Source of the DNA: Aureliella sp046290675
GTDB lineage: Bacteria; Planctomycetota; Planctomycetia; Pirellulales; Pirellulaceae
Length of the DNA: 64,000 nucleotides
Direction of reading: 5' to 3'
Assembly: GCA_046290675.1 (NCBI GenBank)
Contig: JBKAHA010000011.1
Coordinates: forward strand, 153,936 to 217,935
Part shown: positions 8,569-16,781 of the stretch, piece after piece
Numbering within the stretch: position 1 is the stretch's first letter
Layout: each line of letters begins with the position of its first letter
The notes under the pieces: model-generated
What the model saw: only the letters and a program-made list of their open reading frames with translations
Told to the model about the DNA's origin: nothing
Databases searched by the model: none
Program-made: the position numbers and the translations under genes

Positions 8569-10334
8569 TCTTGGTCTTGCGTCTCGACGATGGTTAGAAT
8601 CTGATCGATTTCAACGTTGCGGAGCTTTTGCTTTCGTCGACCAAACCAGTTGATTTCGATCTGTTCGACGGATTGGGCATTTCCGAGTCCGAAATGCAGT
8701 CGCGTTCCGTAGTGGCTTTGATAGCCTCTGCCACTGCAAACCACCTGTACCTGTTGGACGCTGCCCGTCGAAACGAGTACTTCCGAGCCAATCCCGTCCC
8801 GGTTGCCTGTCACCCCTACCAGGCGGATCTCAAGCCAATGATTCTCATGCACGGTTTGGTTCTCGAGGTATTGGGACTCCGCACCGCAATTCAGAATTAC
8901 ACAGTCGACATCGCCGTCGTTGTCCAGATCTTCGAACGCTGCCCCGCGACTGCTCTCCGTGTGCTTTAGCGCCAGCCCGGCCTCGGCCGAAGCGTCACGA
9001 AACTGATTCCCTTCATTTTCCATGACGCAATTTTCTACTTTGTAATCTGTCTTGGGTTCAATCTCCTTTGCATTTTCCAGTATGTGGCCGACGCAGATGA
9101 AAATATCACGGTCCCTATCACAGTCGAAATCCACCATCCCGATTCCCCAAGTCACGTGAGGAAAAACAGCCGTACCAGCTTTGGTGAGACGAGTGACGTC
9201 AGAGAACAAGCCGAGCCCAAGGTTGCGGTATTGAATAGGAAGTTGCGCTGCATAGTCCGTCACAAACAAATCCTGTAAACCGTCTCCATCCAAATCTCCT
9301 AGTTCGACTCCCATGTTTCCATTGGGCAAGCCTCGGAGATCGTAGGCGAGGCCAGCGAGTAACGCGTCCTCGACGAATTTGCCATTCCCCTCATTGCGAT
9401 ATAACAGGTTGGGTTCTCCGTCACAAACTACAAGGATGTCCGGCAGGCCATCTTCAGTCAGGTCACTTGCGACGACTCCCATGCTGGGGCCCGCGACGGC
9501 AGCGATTCCACTACTTCTGCTAATGTCCGAAAACGTTCCATCGCCGTTGTTGAGAAACAAGGTGTCGGGCGCCGCTGGAAAGTCCTTGGGGCCGGGTGAG
9601 TAAGGGAAAGCGCTGGGTGCCAGTTTATGGTGGCGTTCAAATGAGAACTCGACATAGTTGGCAGAGAACAGATCAAGGTCGCCATCTGAGTCAATGTCGA
9701 GGAAATTAGCTCCGGCACCAAACTTGTTTCCGTCGGCGACTGCCACCGATTCCGTAATGTCGGAAAAAGTCCCATCACCATTATTGCGCAACAACTGATT
9801 TGGACCGTAGTTGTTGATATACAGGTCTTGGAATCCGTCGTTATCAAAATCAGCTGCGGTCACGCCAAGTCCATAACCCGATTCCGCAATTCGCGACTCG
9901 ACGAGACTTTCACGGAAGGTTCCGTCTTGCAAATTTAGAAACAGGTGATCTTGCGGCTGCAGGTTGGGATTCGAGTTTGGCAGCGGCATCCCAGGCAGCG
10001 GCAGCCCATTCAGGAAATACACATCAGCGAACCCATCGTTGTTGGCGTCGAAAATACAGACTCCCGCGCCCATGAACTCAACCAGATAGCCTTCCCCGCT
10101 TGCCCCATTTTCGTGTTTAAATTTCAGATTCGATTTTTCCGTTGCGTCTACAAAATAGATGTTGTCCTCTGCCTTTAAGACGGCGTCGGACCTGGACCCG
10201 ATATTGGGCAGTGGTAGCAGCAATAACAGAACAGCCATTCGCCCGATTGCCCCTGATCCCAAGAGGATGTAGCGAGAAACCATCTTGCAGTGATTGGGGA
10301 TGCACTTCATTTCTTGACGGCCTGGTGTGGGCAT
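8565..10334 (-). CDS. CRTAC1 family protein (FG-GAP/VCBS repeats + ASPIC/UnbV), copy 2
   Basis: A 589-residue paralogue of the downstream gene, with the same order: N-terminal hydrophobic export signal (IGRMAVLLLLLPLPNIGS), the family opening FVDATEKSNLKFKHENGASG, FG-GAP repeats with Ca-binding Asp clusters (DANNDGFADVYFLNG, DFDNDGFQDLYINNYG) and a C-terminal ASPIC/UnbV segment (NHWLEIRLVG, SGRGYQSHYGTRLHFGL). Three in-frame ATGs exist (10334, 10310, 10283) and none has a strong ribosome site; the first is given, and the later ones would leave a more compact signal peptide. It lies 112 bases after the TPR gene and overlaps copy 1 by 4 bases, forming a TPR-CRTAC1-CRTAC1 transcription unit. Probably secreted or held in the periplasm. 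Confidence 0.9.
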   Translation of the reverse strand: MPTPGRQEMKCIPNHCKMVSRYILLGSGAIGRMAVLLLLLPLPNIGSRSDAVLKAEDNIYFVDATEKSNLKFKHENGASGEGYLVEFMGAGVCIFDANNDGFADVYFLNGLPLPGMPLPNSNPNLQPQDHLFLNLQDGTFRESLVESRIAESGYGLGVTAADFDNDGFQDLYINNYGPNQLLRNNGDGTFSDITESVAVADGNKFGAGANFLDIDSDGDLDLFSANYVEFSFERHHKLAPSAFPYSPGPKDFPAAPDTLFLNNGDGTFSDISRSSGIAAVAGPSMGVVASDLTEDGLPDILVVCDGEPNLLYRNEGNGKFVEDALLAGLAYDLRGLPNGNMGVELGDLDGDGLQDLFVTDYAAQLPIQYRNLGLGLFSDVTRLTKAGTAVFPHVTWGIGMVDFDCDRDRDIFICVGHILENAKEIEPKTDYKVENCVMENEGNQFRDASAEAGLALKHTESSRGAAFEDLDNDGDVDCVILNCGAESQYLENQTVHENHWLEIRLVGVTGNRDGIGSEVLVSTGSVQQVQVVCSGRGYQSHYGTRLHFGLGNAQSVEQIEINWFGRRKQKLRNVEIDQILTIVETQDQE

Positions 10335-10446
10335 TCACAAAAGCCCCTAGAAATAAGGCAGTAGAAAGGGACTGTCATCGACAGTATCGACTCTGCAGGT
10401 TGCTAAGGTTGACGCAGCATTGATCTTCAGACAGTGCCGTTGCGGT

Positions 10447-11865
10447 TTACTTTGGTAGTGCCGATGACTCTTGGCCTCTTGCCAGCGAGGCCTGCGCGGC
10501 GGTCACATCCCCGCAGGCTTCGTGTGTAGTCGCCAACAAATGATAGGTTTCCCGATTCGGATTCCGCTCGACCACCAAAGCAGCGTATTTTCTTGCTTCT
10601 TGTGGACGGTTCAAAACGAGATAAATCTTCGCCAAGGAGGTCTGGATAAGGATGCCGTCTGGATCTTCGGCTTCGGCCTGCTTCAAGATTCTTTCCGCCC
10701 CTTCGCCGTCCTTGAGTTGCATGCAGGTCGAGGCAAGATTAACGGCGTGAACGAGACTGTCCGGTTCGAATTCAATCTGCCGTTCGATCACGGACTTGAG
10801 ACTTCGGTAACGCATCTGTCGCGTTAAGATCATTTGTAAGCCTTTATAGCCGAGCAGGTTCGACGGGTTCAGCGAAAGCCCCCTTAGGTAGAGCTTCTCG
10901 GCTTGGGCCAATTCCGCATTCTTTTCCCATAGACTTCCAGCCGAGATGAAGATGCCTGAAGCAATTCTCCTTAGTGCGGCGTCGTAATCTTCTTGGAAGC
11001 GGTCTTCGTTCGTCGCCACAGACTTCTTCAGCGCCTGAATCTCTTCTCTGAGTTGCCTGGCACTCTCCCTTTCGCCTTTTCTAACCAGTACGTTAGTCAA
11101 CGCAACCAAGGCGGCTTCGGACTTGCCCCGTAACTTGATGGTCCTCTCTATGGACACTTGCGCGGCATCGTAATCCCCGGTTTGAGTCTTGATCCGACCG
11201 TGGATCATTAAGAGTTGGTCATCGTCGGGGAATTCGTTCATGCCTGATTCAACGGCTTCAAGAGCTTGCTCAAGCTGTCCCAAGTTCTCGTGGCACTCTG
11301 CCATTTGCAGACTCAACTCAGGGGACTTGCCGCCTAGTTCCGACGCCTTCTGCAGAACTTCCAATGCCTCTGCGTCTTGCCCCTTCTTCGCTAGCATCGA
11401 AGCAAAGCCCAGGTAGGGCCCTAGATATTGCGGTGATAGACCAATCGACTTTTGCCAACACTCCTCAGCTCGTTCTGATTGCTTTAACTCACTGAATATC
11501 TGGCCGGCGAAATGCCAGCTACCAGCATCAGTGGGGAAACGTCCTATGAGCGTTTCGGCGAGTTCCGTTAGCTCATTTTGCAGAGTTTCTACATCGAAAG
11601 ACTCAGGTTCAACTGGCAGATCGATCAACGAGGTTTCGCGGTCGCCCGACTGTGCGATGGCGATTGATTCTGCCGCTGAGGGAGTTGGCTGGTTCAGGTT
11701 GCCTGGTTCGGTGTCGGACAGAAGCAACTCATCATCGTCCATAGGAGTCATCCACACCACGGTGAGAATGACCAAAAACGCGATAAAGGCTGCAGCCAGG
11801 GCGACTCTGTGCCAACGAATCTTGGCTCCGGCCGGTCTTGGTTTGTTGACTCGTTTTTGTCGCAT
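10447..11865 (-). CDS. Membrane-anchored TPR protein, module A
   Basis: About 472 residues from the ATG at 11865. A basic N-terminus (RQKRVNKPRPAGAKIRWHR) precedes one membrane helix (ALAAAFIAFLVILTVVWM), then an acidic linker and a long run of TPR-type helical pairs, e.g. LGPYLGFASMLAKKGQDAEA, through to the C-terminus. This predicts a protein anchored in the membrane with the TPR part on the outer face. A TTG at 11961 would add 32 residues but has no ribosome site. It heads a unit with two CRTAC1 genes and has the same design as the TPR gene at 16781-18232, which also precedes a CRTAC1 gene. It probably binds partner proteins; which ones cannot be seen. Confidence 0.85.
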   Translation of the reverse strand: MRQKRVNKPRPAGAKIRWHRVALAAAFIAFLVILTVVWMTPMDDDELLLSDTEPGNLNQPTPSAAESIAIAQSGDRETSLIDLPVEPESFDVETLQNELTELAETLIGRFPTDAGSWHFAGQIFSELKQSERAEECWQKSIGLSPQYLGPYLGFASMLAKKGQDAEALEVLQKASELGGKSPELSLQMAECHENLGQLEQALEAVESGMNEFPDDDQLLMIHGRIKTQTGDYDAAQVSIERTIKLRGKSEAALVALTNVLVRKGERESARQLREEIQALKKSVATNEDRFQEDYDAALRRIASGIFISAGSLWEKNAELAQAEKLYLRGLSLNPSNLLGYKGLQMILTRQMRYRSLKSVIERQIEFEPDSLVHAVNLASTCMQLKDGEGAERILKQAEAEDPDGILIQTSLAKIYLVLNRPQEARKYAALVVERNPNRETYHLLATTHEACGDVTAAQASLARGQESSALPK

Positions 11866-12208
11866 GAGAGAGAGCCATTCTTTCAAGTCAAGCCCATCGT
11901 CGATCTGGGAAGACGACCACCATATCCGGCCGATCCAAAGTAAGTGATCGGCGCACGGCAATTGTGATGCAACAGCGAATCGGGGCCAAGCCTGACTAAC
12001 CTGAATCGGATCTCAGTTCCCCAGCTGGTCCCGTGCCGGTCGAACTGAGGTGGAACGCTATGCTAACAGCGGAAAAAAGATTCGTCGCAGGGCTGTGTTG
12101 ACGGCTTTTGTCGTTTCAACCGCAAATTGAGAGTGTCTGTGGAGACTCAAGCGGAGCCCGGAATCTTCCAAGCTCCGCCCGGCGAATTCAAGAGCATTGC
12201 AACGCGGG
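11866..12208. other. Gene-free interval
   Basis: Between the end of the small lipoprotein gene and the TPR gene, both on the minus strand. The first ~96 bases could encode an N-terminal extension of the TPR protein from a TTG. I see no RNA gene or repeat in the remainder; it presumably holds the TPR promoter. Confidence 0.4.
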
Positions 12209-12703
12209 CTATTTGCTTTGCATTTCGAAGTCGATTGTCTGGGACGCCCCCTCGACCAACGCCTTGAGTTCGCTTCCGGAGTTGTATTTCTCCGGGATGC
12301 CACCCGACTTTTTCTTGGGCGCTTTGTAGTTCTTGCTCTGGTTCCCGCCCGACATCATCTCTTGGTACTTAGCGATGTATTCAGGGGAGCCTGGCTCTAA
12401 ACCGGCCATCGGATCCGCCCCATCTGGTACTGCGGCCTTCGCCCTTTCTTTGATTTTCACCGAGTAGGCGCCAGGCGGCACACCGACACCTAAACTGCAG
12501 GCAACGGTGTATTTCCCAGAGCTATCGGTGGAGCCAACGGATGTAGGTCCCTCGCCAGTATCCGGAACGAATGAAACGATAGCGTCAGCGACTGGCTTGC
12601 CATCCAAAGTTACCGTCCCTGAGACTTTCGTAAGATTTGAGCCACCGCAACCACATAACAAAATGCAATTCAGGGCAACGATTCCAATTGCAGAACGCAA
12701 CAC
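12209..12703 (-). CDS. Small lipoprotein with transthyretin/carboxypeptidase-regulatory-like fold
   Basis: The open frame runs far upstream into the pseudopilin gene, but protein-like sequence begins at the signal peptide ALNCILLCGCGGS, whose lipobox (LLCGC) marks a lipoprotein. A GTG at 12703, or a TTG at 12715, is the likely start, giving about 164 residues. The mature part opens with VSGTVTLDGKPVADAIVSF, the usual beginning of small planctomycete lipoproteins with a transthyretin-like beta-sandwich, followed by SSGKYTV and GAYSVKIKE. Genes of this type commonly sit directly after DUF1559 pseudopilin genes, as here, and the pair is probably cotranscribed across a strong hairpin. Function unknown; it may help assemble or anchor the pseudopilin fibre. 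The start is uncertain. Confidence 0.78.
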   Translation of the reverse strand: MLRSAIGIVALNCILLCGCGGSNLTKVSGTVTLDGKPVADAIVSFVPDTGEGPTSVGSTDSSGKYTVACSLGVGVPPGAYSVKIKERAKAAVPDGADPMAGLEPGSPEYIAKYQEMMSGGNQSKNYKAPKKKSGGIPEKYNSGSELKALVEGASQTIDFEMQSK

Positions 12704-12746
12704 GACAAAATCCAATTGAACAGAGGTGATTCCATCAACAACAAAT

Positions 12747-12771
12747 CGGCGGCGTCCGCTGGACGCCGCCG
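12747..12771 (-). terminator. Perfect GC-rich hairpin between pseudopilin and lipoprotein genes
   Basis: CGGCGGCGTCC (12747-12757) and GGACGCCGCCG (12761-12771) form an 11-bp perfect stem with a 3-base loop, 60 bases after the DUF1559 stop. Read on the minus strand it is followed by ATTTGTTGTTG, only moderately T-rich. It may act as a partial terminator or 3' stabiliser, leaving the pseudopilin more abundant than the lipoprotein. Confidence 0.6.
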
Positions 12772-12830
12772 AGCACAATACGATCCGACCGCTCTCGGCT
12801 CGTAGATTATCAAATGAATTGCAGCTGCAG

Positions 12831-13979
12831 CTATTGAGGCAGCTGCGCCACCTCACCCGAACCACGACTCCCAAGGGCTCCCCAAACACCGTATGCGGAG
12901 CCGCCTTTGTAAATCTCTTGGAAACCGGGCATTTGCTGGACGTAGGTCGTATCGCCAGAGTCGATACTGTCGGAGATGAAATGAACAGAGCCGTCTCCCA
13001 TCGCAACCATCGCTCCTCCGGTATGGAAGGAACTCGCAGAGCTCATTTCTTCGTTATCGTCGCCCCAGCCCCAAGCGCACGAGGGGGAGTTTGGGGGCAA
13101 CATTGTGGTGAAGCCAACGAAGTAAGGACGCCCATCCCAAGCACGCCCCGTGTGTGGACGTTGCGGCTCGCGGAATGGAGCCGTCAATTGCCGTCGTCCG
13201 TTGACGGTGGTAACGCGTGCAAGACAATCAGCAGGCGCCCAGCCTCGCACCTCTTGAGCTACGCCACCTAGGATATCGTTTCCGGCACCGCCACCGGCTC
13301 GTTCGCCGAGCATGACTGTGTTGGACGTCCCGTCGGTGATGCTCCCGATCGAAAGATAACGATTGATTTGGAACATACCACGATTGTCGCGGCTACCCCA
13401 TGCGTTCGGCGGGAAGTGGTTTTGGAAATACTGATCTCCCACGCAAACCTTGTAGTTCAGCAGGGAAGGGCTCTCGTTCCGATTGGATGGAGGCGGGTCA
13501 GAGGGACAAATGAAAGCCGAGATATCGACCGCCCAATTTTGCTGGTCTAATCCCCAGACCTTGGCGTCTGCGTCATCGTATGCCCAATCGACGCGACCCG
13601 CCCAAGGGCGAGGTAGACCAACTCCCGACGGACGAGCACGTGCCATCATGCGGTTGAACAATGGCCCTTGCTCAATGAATGGTAAAATCCCGATGGTGTA
13701 GGCATAGCGGGCCCATACATCTTGGCCGATGCCCGGTGCGCTATCGCTCAGGTTGCCGCCTAGGTGACCCAGCGCAGGAAACCTCTTATAAGCTGACTCG
13801 TAATTGTGCATCGCCAATCCAATTTGCTTCAGATTGTTCGAGCACTGCATTCGGCGAGCTGCTTCGCGTGCGGCCTGTACCGCCGGTAGCAACAAGCCAA
13901 CCAAAATGCCAATGATGGCGATGACGACGAGTAGTTCCACGAGTGTGAAACCCCGCTGACGGCGTGAAAGCGCTTTCAT
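12831..13979 (-). CDS. DUF1559 domain protein with type IV pilin-like N-terminus
   Basis: A 382-residue protein with a classic prepilin leader: short basic start (MKALSRRQRG), cleavage site G/FTLVELLVV, and the hydrophobic helix AIIGILVGLLLPAVQAAREA. This is followed by the DUF1559 hallmark RMQCSNNLKQIGLAMHNYE and, near the end, the conserved MGDGSVHFISDSID. The leader would be cut and N-methylated by a prepilin peptidase, and the protein assembled at the membrane like a type II secretion pseudopilin. GGAGAG lies a few bases before the ATG, supporting the start. DUF1559 proteins are very numerous in planctomycetes and their individual roles are unknown. The lipoprotein gene downstream is its usual companion. 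A 17-base palindrome sits about 60 bases upstream of the start. Confidence 0.95.
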   Translation of the reverse strand: MKALSRRQRGFTLVELLVVIAIIGILVGLLLPAVQAAREAARRMQCSNNLKQIGLAMHNYESAYKRFPALGHLGGNLSDSAPGIGQDVWARYAYTIGILPFIEQGPLFNRMMARARPSGVGLPRPWAGRVDWAYDDADAKVWGLDQQNWAVDISAFICPSDPPPSNRNESPSLLNYKVCVGDQYFQNHFPPNAWGSRDNRGMFQINRYLSIGSITDGTSNTVMLGERAGGGAGNDILGGVAQEVRGWAPADCLARVTTVNGRRQLTAPFREPQRPHTGRAWDGRPYFVGFTTMLPPNSPSCAWGWGDDNEEMSSASSFHTGGAMVAMGDGSVHFISDSIDSGDTTYVQQMPGFQEIYKGGSAYGVWGALGSRGSGEVAQLPQ

Positions 13980-14343
13980 ACGTCTCTCCGAGAGGAAGGT
14001 GGGTAAAAAAGTCTGAGGAATAGCAGCAAATTGACGGAAAATTCACTGTGAATTTACAAGGAGCTTGCAGGAAATGCAAGATTCACCCTCAATTAATGCC
14101 TTATCCGCTGCCCTAGATTGCCGATTCAGGGGCCAGGATGGCCATACCGGATGGCGAATCGGGGAGGTATTTGGGGCTCGTGCCAGAATGGATGAGGGGA
14201 AACGTTGGTTGGGTGACCTTTCTTGGTCAACTGTTGGTTTCAAACCCCAGGGAGAGAAAATCGTTTCGGCACAGCCGGAAAGCAACTCGAATCTCCCGGA
14301 GTGCCCGGAATTCGCAAGCGTTCTCCAAGACGAAAGGCGCCCA
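13980..14343. other. Gene-free interval upstream of the DUF1559 gene
   Basis: This 364-base gap lies between the end of the six-helix membrane protein gene and the DUF1559 start. It holds the DUF1559 ribosome site, an A-rich stretch at about 14005-14010 and the palindrome at 14039-14055. Short open frames on both strands here have no protein-like composition. Confidence 0.5.
14039..14055. promoter_or_regulatory. 17-base palindrome, possible operator of the DUF1559 gene
   Basis: AAATTCAC and GTGAATTT flank a single T as perfect inverted arms, 60 bases before the DUF1559 start codon in an AT-rich patch. Symmetry and position fit a binding site for a dimeric regulator; the regulator is not identifiable. 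Confidence 0.45.
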
Positions 14344-15093
14344 TCAAGTCTTGGCTGGCTCAGTGGATTCGCTGAGATCTTGGGCTGTCTCTGCGTTGGC
14401 GCCCTTTCTTTCTTTGGCGGAACTCTTCGCGATTGAAAGGTGAGTCATAAGAAGCACGACAAAGCTGAATAAACTAATCAATATTGCCCGGTTCGAGGAA
14501 AATGTAGGGAACAGCAAGCTGTGATCCTCGTTTGGGGTCACCAATCCCATTAGTCCCACGTACACCGCACTCGTAGCCACTACGCCAATGAGCGCACTGA
14601 CGAGGCCATCGGTCAGAGCTTGTGCGGATTTCTGACCAATGGCGGTAGCCATAGCGACACCGGCGCCGATGGGGGCCAGCGTCAGGGCCGAGCGGGCGGA
14701 CCAATACACCATCGCCCCGGATCTAAACTCGAAACGGCCCATATGCCAGCTACAGAGGTAACCTGCCACCATTCCGCCGAGGGCTCCAACAATGATGCCG
14801 GCGGCTAATCCCATCCAGCGTGATCCTGAGCTTGGCAAGACAAAACCGGCGGCGGCGGCCAAAATTGCGCTCCAAATAGCTAACGATGCCATCGCACTTT
14901 TCATTTCACCAAGCATGAAGCGGTCAAACATTTCCTGGGTGAATCCACCCATTTCCCGCCCTTCCGCCAACACATCCTCGTCCACGAATAGGCCATGCGT
15001 GTTATCCACGATGAGGAATGTCACGACGGCCACAGCAACGGCCACGAAGCATACAAGAATGGTTTTGTTCAATTTGGTTTCGCTTTCGATCAA
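14344..15093 (-). CDS. Six-helix membrane protein of unknown function
   Basis: I do not recognise a family. The open frame extends into the CRTAC1 gene upstream, but the protein probably starts at the TTG at 15093, which overlaps the CRTAC1 stop as TTGA and gives 249 residues; the first in-frame ATG is too far in. About six hydrophobic segments can be seen, including TILVCFVAVAVAVVTFLIV, WMGLAAGIIVGALGGMVAGY and LISLFSFVVLLMTHLSIA, so it is an inner-membrane protein with a polar C-terminal tail. Between helices 1 and 2 is an acidic loop. Tight coupling to the CRTAC1 gene suggests a role with the TPR/CRTAC1 module, for example as a membrane platform. That is inference. Confidence 0.72.
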   Translation of the reverse strand: MIESETKLNKTILVCFVAVAVAVVTFLIVDNTHGLFVDEDVLAEGREMGGFTQEMFDRFMLGEMKSAMASLAIWSAILAAAAGFVLPSSGSRWMGLAAGIIVGALGGMVAGYLCSWHMGRFEFRSGAMVYWSARSALTLAPIGAGVAMATAIGQKSAQALTDGLVSALIGVVATSAVYVGLMGLVTPNEDHSLLFPTFSSNRAILISLFSFVVLLMTHLSIAKSSAKERKGANAETAQDLSESTEPAKT

Positions 15094-16781
15094 GGCTTTC
15101 GTACGAGCACATTCCGCTCGTTCAATTTCAATTTGAAGGTTTGCTTTTCGCCATCCGGCCAGACTACCCGAACACTTGCTGGTCCATCGTCTGCAAATCC
15201 AAAATACTCGCGGCATCCAAAATAGCTCTGGTAACCGCGCCCGGCGATCAACTCTCGAACTTGGGTTGTATCTCCACAAGTTACATGGAGCTTGGCTCCG
15301 ACCGCATTCGGATTTTGCCCAGATTGAGTTAGTTCGATGGAAGCCCACTTGCCCTTGGCTTGGCTGTCGTTTCGGACGACCAGTGCTTGGGAATTCGAGT
15401 TTAAGATGATGCCGTCCACGTCGCCATCATTGTCCAGATCATCAAAGGCGACTCCACGGCTGGACGCAACATTTGAAAGTGCCGTCCCGCAGCTTTCAGA
15501 TACATTGACGAACCGCCCGCCACGGTTTTCAAGTACGAAGTTACGTACTTTGTAGCTGGTACGATCGTCGATGTTTTCGACGACGTCAAAATGTCCGCAC
15601 GCGATATAGAGATCCTGATCCCCATCTAGATCGAAATCAACGAACGCGGTTCCCCAGTTGACATTTGCGAACAACCCTTGGTCCACTCTGGTTACCGTGC
15701 TAACGTCCTCAAAGATACCATCTCCCAGATTGTGATAGAGGACAGGGAGTTCCGACTGATAGTTGGTGGTAAATAAGTCCAGTTTTCCATCCAAGTCGTA
15801 GTCGCCAATATCGACTCCCATGCTTGAATTATTGGCTCCTTGAAAATCGACTCCCAAGCCAGAAAGCAATCCTGCTTCTTCAAAATTGCCTTTGCCGTTG
15901 TTCAGAAACAGAAAATTCTCAGCGCCGTCATTGCAAATATAGACATCGATATCGGCGTCCTGATCCAAGTCGGCACACAACAGCCCCATGCTAGGCCCCG
16001 CGTATTGTCCAACGCCGGACTCGAGGCTTACATCAGAGAATTTACCGCCGCCATCATTGCGGTACAGAGTATCGGCGACTGGCTTGTAGTACTGTGGCCC
16101 CGCGTGGTAGCGGCGCCCTTTCACGAATACTTCAACGTGATTTTCATAGGTAAAGTCAACGTAGTTACCAACATACAAGTCGAGGTCACCGTCCGAATCC
16201 ATATCAAAGAACGAAGCTCCTGCACCGACCTTGTCTCCGTTAGCAACCCCGGCTTGAGCCGTTACGTCAATGAACGTTCCGTTTCCGTTGTTCTGAAACA
16301 AAACGTTGGGCCCGTAATTATTCAAGTAGACGTCCATGTCGCCGTCGCCGTCATAGTCGCTGACGGTAACGCCCAACCCGTAGCCGGTATCACCCAGCCC
16401 TGATTCTTGTGTCACATCCGTGAACGTAAAGTCTCCATTGTTGCGGTAAAGCACATTTGTTGGAGCAGATTCGCTTGGAGCGGTGCCTCTCAGGGGCGCT
16501 CCATTCAAGAAGTAGATGTCGATCCAACCGTCTCCATTGAAATCGAAGGTTGCGATCCCCGTGGAAACCCCTTCCACGATATAGGCCAAGCCACTTCCAC
16601 CATGTTGATGCTGAAACTGCACACCGCTTAGTTCGGTGACGTCCTCGAGGCGGATTGCGGTCGTTGCCTCACGACCGGCGGTCTGCCCGAACACTGAGCC
16701 ACTACTAAAGACTGCTAACACGAATGACAGGCAGGTGATCATGACGGCGGTTCGTAGGGACTGCATTGCAATTCTTGTCAT
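15090..16781 (-). CDS. CRTAC1 family protein (FG-GAP/VCBS repeats + ASPIC/UnbV), copy 3
   Basis: A 563-residue exported paralogue of the two CRTAC1 genes at 6907-10334. It has a signal peptide (hydrophobic CLSFVLAVFSSGSVFGQ), the family opening LEDVTELSGVQFQHQHGGSG, FG-GAP/VCBS repeats with Ca-type loops (DFNGDGWIDIYFLNG, DYDGDGDMDVYLNNYG, DMDSDGDLDLYVGNYV) and a C-terminal ASPIC/UnbV segment (KWASIELTQSG, AGRGYQSYFGCREYFGF). The ATG overlaps the stop of the TPR gene upstream by one base (TAATG at 16779-16783), and its own stop overlaps the start of the membrane protein gene. It is the CRTAC1 member of module B. Domain assignment is firm; activity is unknown. Confidence 0.92.
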   Translation of the reverse strand: MTRIAMQSLRTAVMITCLSFVLAVFSSGSVFGQTAGREATTAIRLEDVTELSGVQFQHQHGGSGLAYIVEGVSTGIATFDFNGDGWIDIYFLNGAPLRGTAPSESAPTNVLYRNNGDFTFTDVTQESGLGDTGYGLGVTVSDYDGDGDMDVYLNNYGPNVLFQNNGNGTFIDVTAQAGVANGDKVGAGASFFDMDSDGDLDLYVGNYVDFTYENHVEVFVKGRRYHAGPQYYKPVADTLYRNDGGGKFSDVSLESGVGQYAGPSMGLLCADLDQDADIDVYICNDGAENFLFLNNGKGNFEEAGLLSGLGVDFQGANNSSMGVDIGDYDLDGKLDLFTTNYQSELPVLYHNLGDGIFEDVSTVTRVDQGLFANVNWGTAFVDFDLDGDQDLYIACGHFDVVENIDDRTSYKVRNFVLENRGGRFVNVSESCGTALSNVASSRGVAFDDLDNDGDVDGIILNSNSQALVVRNDSQAKGKWASIELTQSGQNPNAVGAKLHVTCGDTTQVRELIAGRGYQSYFGCREYFGFADDGPASVRVVWPDGEKQTFKLKLNERNVLVRKP

